DNA of 59,106 nucleotides from Deltaproteobacteria bacterium (GTDB lineage Bacteria > Desulfobacterota > Binatia > Bin18): the NCBI GenBank assembly GCA_016874775.1, contig VGTJ01000010.1:1-59106 (forward strand), written 5' to 3'. The notes under the pieces were generated by a model, which saw only the letters and a list, made by a program, of their open reading frames with translations, was not told where the DNA came from and did no database searches. Shown piece after piece: positions 58,934 through 59,106 of the stretch. How positions within the stretch are numbered: the stretch's first letter is position 1; every line of letters begins with the position of its first letter. Both the position numbers and the translations under genes were made by a program.

Positions 58934-59106
58934 GACAGGTGCCAGCCTGGGCGTTTGCGCTTAACTTTGAGCGAACCTTTTTGCCGGGGTCCCCGCGTAA
59001 GAGCGAGACGGCCAAGCGGTTGAGGAACGCCCGGTTCTCCGCCGTCGTGCGATCATAGACCCGGCGGGCATCTTCGCGAAACACGACATCTAACACCCAG
59101 TGCAGG
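58897..59106 (-). mobile_element. ISAs1-type transposase, C-terminal fragment with frameshift
   Basis: On the minus strand from the right edge, LHWVLDVVFREDARRVYDRT, then AENRAFLNRLAVSLLRGDPGKK, match the C-terminal part of ISAs1-family DDE transposases. After GKK the frame is wrong: inserting one base restores GSLKVKRKRPGWHLSYLAQL and a stop at 58897-58899. So the copy is frameshifted (a true mutation, or an error in a homopolymer run). The element cuts the SdrD-B gene and extends beyond the window; its terminal repeat cannot be placed. Confidence 0.85.

Overview
This is a protein-coding segment from a Gram-negative, probably aerobic, soil- or water-type bacterium. Many precursors carry Sec signal peptides, and there is an MltA lytic transglycosylase, a phosphatidylcholine synthase and a PQQ/periplasmic-dehydrogenase system. 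By eye the base composition is moderate (low to mid 50s % GC). PQQ methylotrophy genes, several luciferase-like (LLM) flavin oxidoreductases, a DUF35/thiolase pair, many crotonase-fold enzymes and stand-alone MetE-type proteins resemble uncultured Binatota or Tectomicrobia ('Entotheonella'-like) lineages. That placement is a low-confidence inference. Both window ends are transposase fragments (an ISAzo13-type C-terminus on the left, an ISAs1-type C-terminus on the right), as expected of a contig broken at insertion sequences.

Layout. 0.3-4.2 kb: PQQ biosynthesis operon pqqABCDE, including a 24-residue pqqA, with a small permease translationally coupled to pqqE. 4.2-8.3 kb: two convergent metallopeptidases (M14, M1). 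8.5-11 kb: an orphan histidine kinase, an ArsC/Spx-like protein, a perfect 16-bp tandem array and a lactonase-type metallo-beta-lactamase protein. 11-17.2 kb: the PQQ-using module, with two tandem PQQ alcohol dehydrogenases that both carry the Asp-Tyr-Asp lanthanide signature, a XoxJ-like binding protein, a c-type cytochrome with a CX3CH haem motif and a YVTN propeller. 17.3-24.7 kb: trpS, a Glu/Leu-type dehydrogenase, an acrylyl-CoA-reductase-like MDR, two LLM oxidoreductases, a methyltransferase and an enoyl-CoA hydratase. 24.7-30.2 kb: three sensor kinases (one frameshifted) and mscL. 30.4-40 kb: an acyl-CoA catabolic island (DUF35 protein, thiolase, LLM, acyl-CoA dehydrogenase, CoA-transferase, hydratases, SDR, MetE-like). 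40-42 kb: ECF sigma/anti-sigma/periplasmic coiled-coil operon. 42-56.7 kb: housekeeping and mixed genes (coaE, ferredoxin, ADP-forming acyl-CoA synthetase, ribE, small zinc-ribbon genes, rhomboid, pcs, mltA, class V aminotransferase, a second MetE-like gene). 56.8-59.1 kb: a secreted SdrD-B-type protein cut off by an ISAs1-type element.

The genes at 0.3-4.2 kb make the cofactor PQQ, and those at 11-17 kb would use it in the periplasm to oxidise an alcohol and pass electrons to the cytochrome. The acyl-CoA island would process the resulting or other carboxylic acids.

The most unusual feature is a window-wide set of at least 16 short elements built from degenerate 7-bp tandem units. They are often arranged as two mutually complementary arms (hairpins). 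The heptamers differ from element to element but the architecture is shared. They fill most gaps between genes and also occur inside three coding regions, in one of which they encode the hydrophobic core of a signal peptide.
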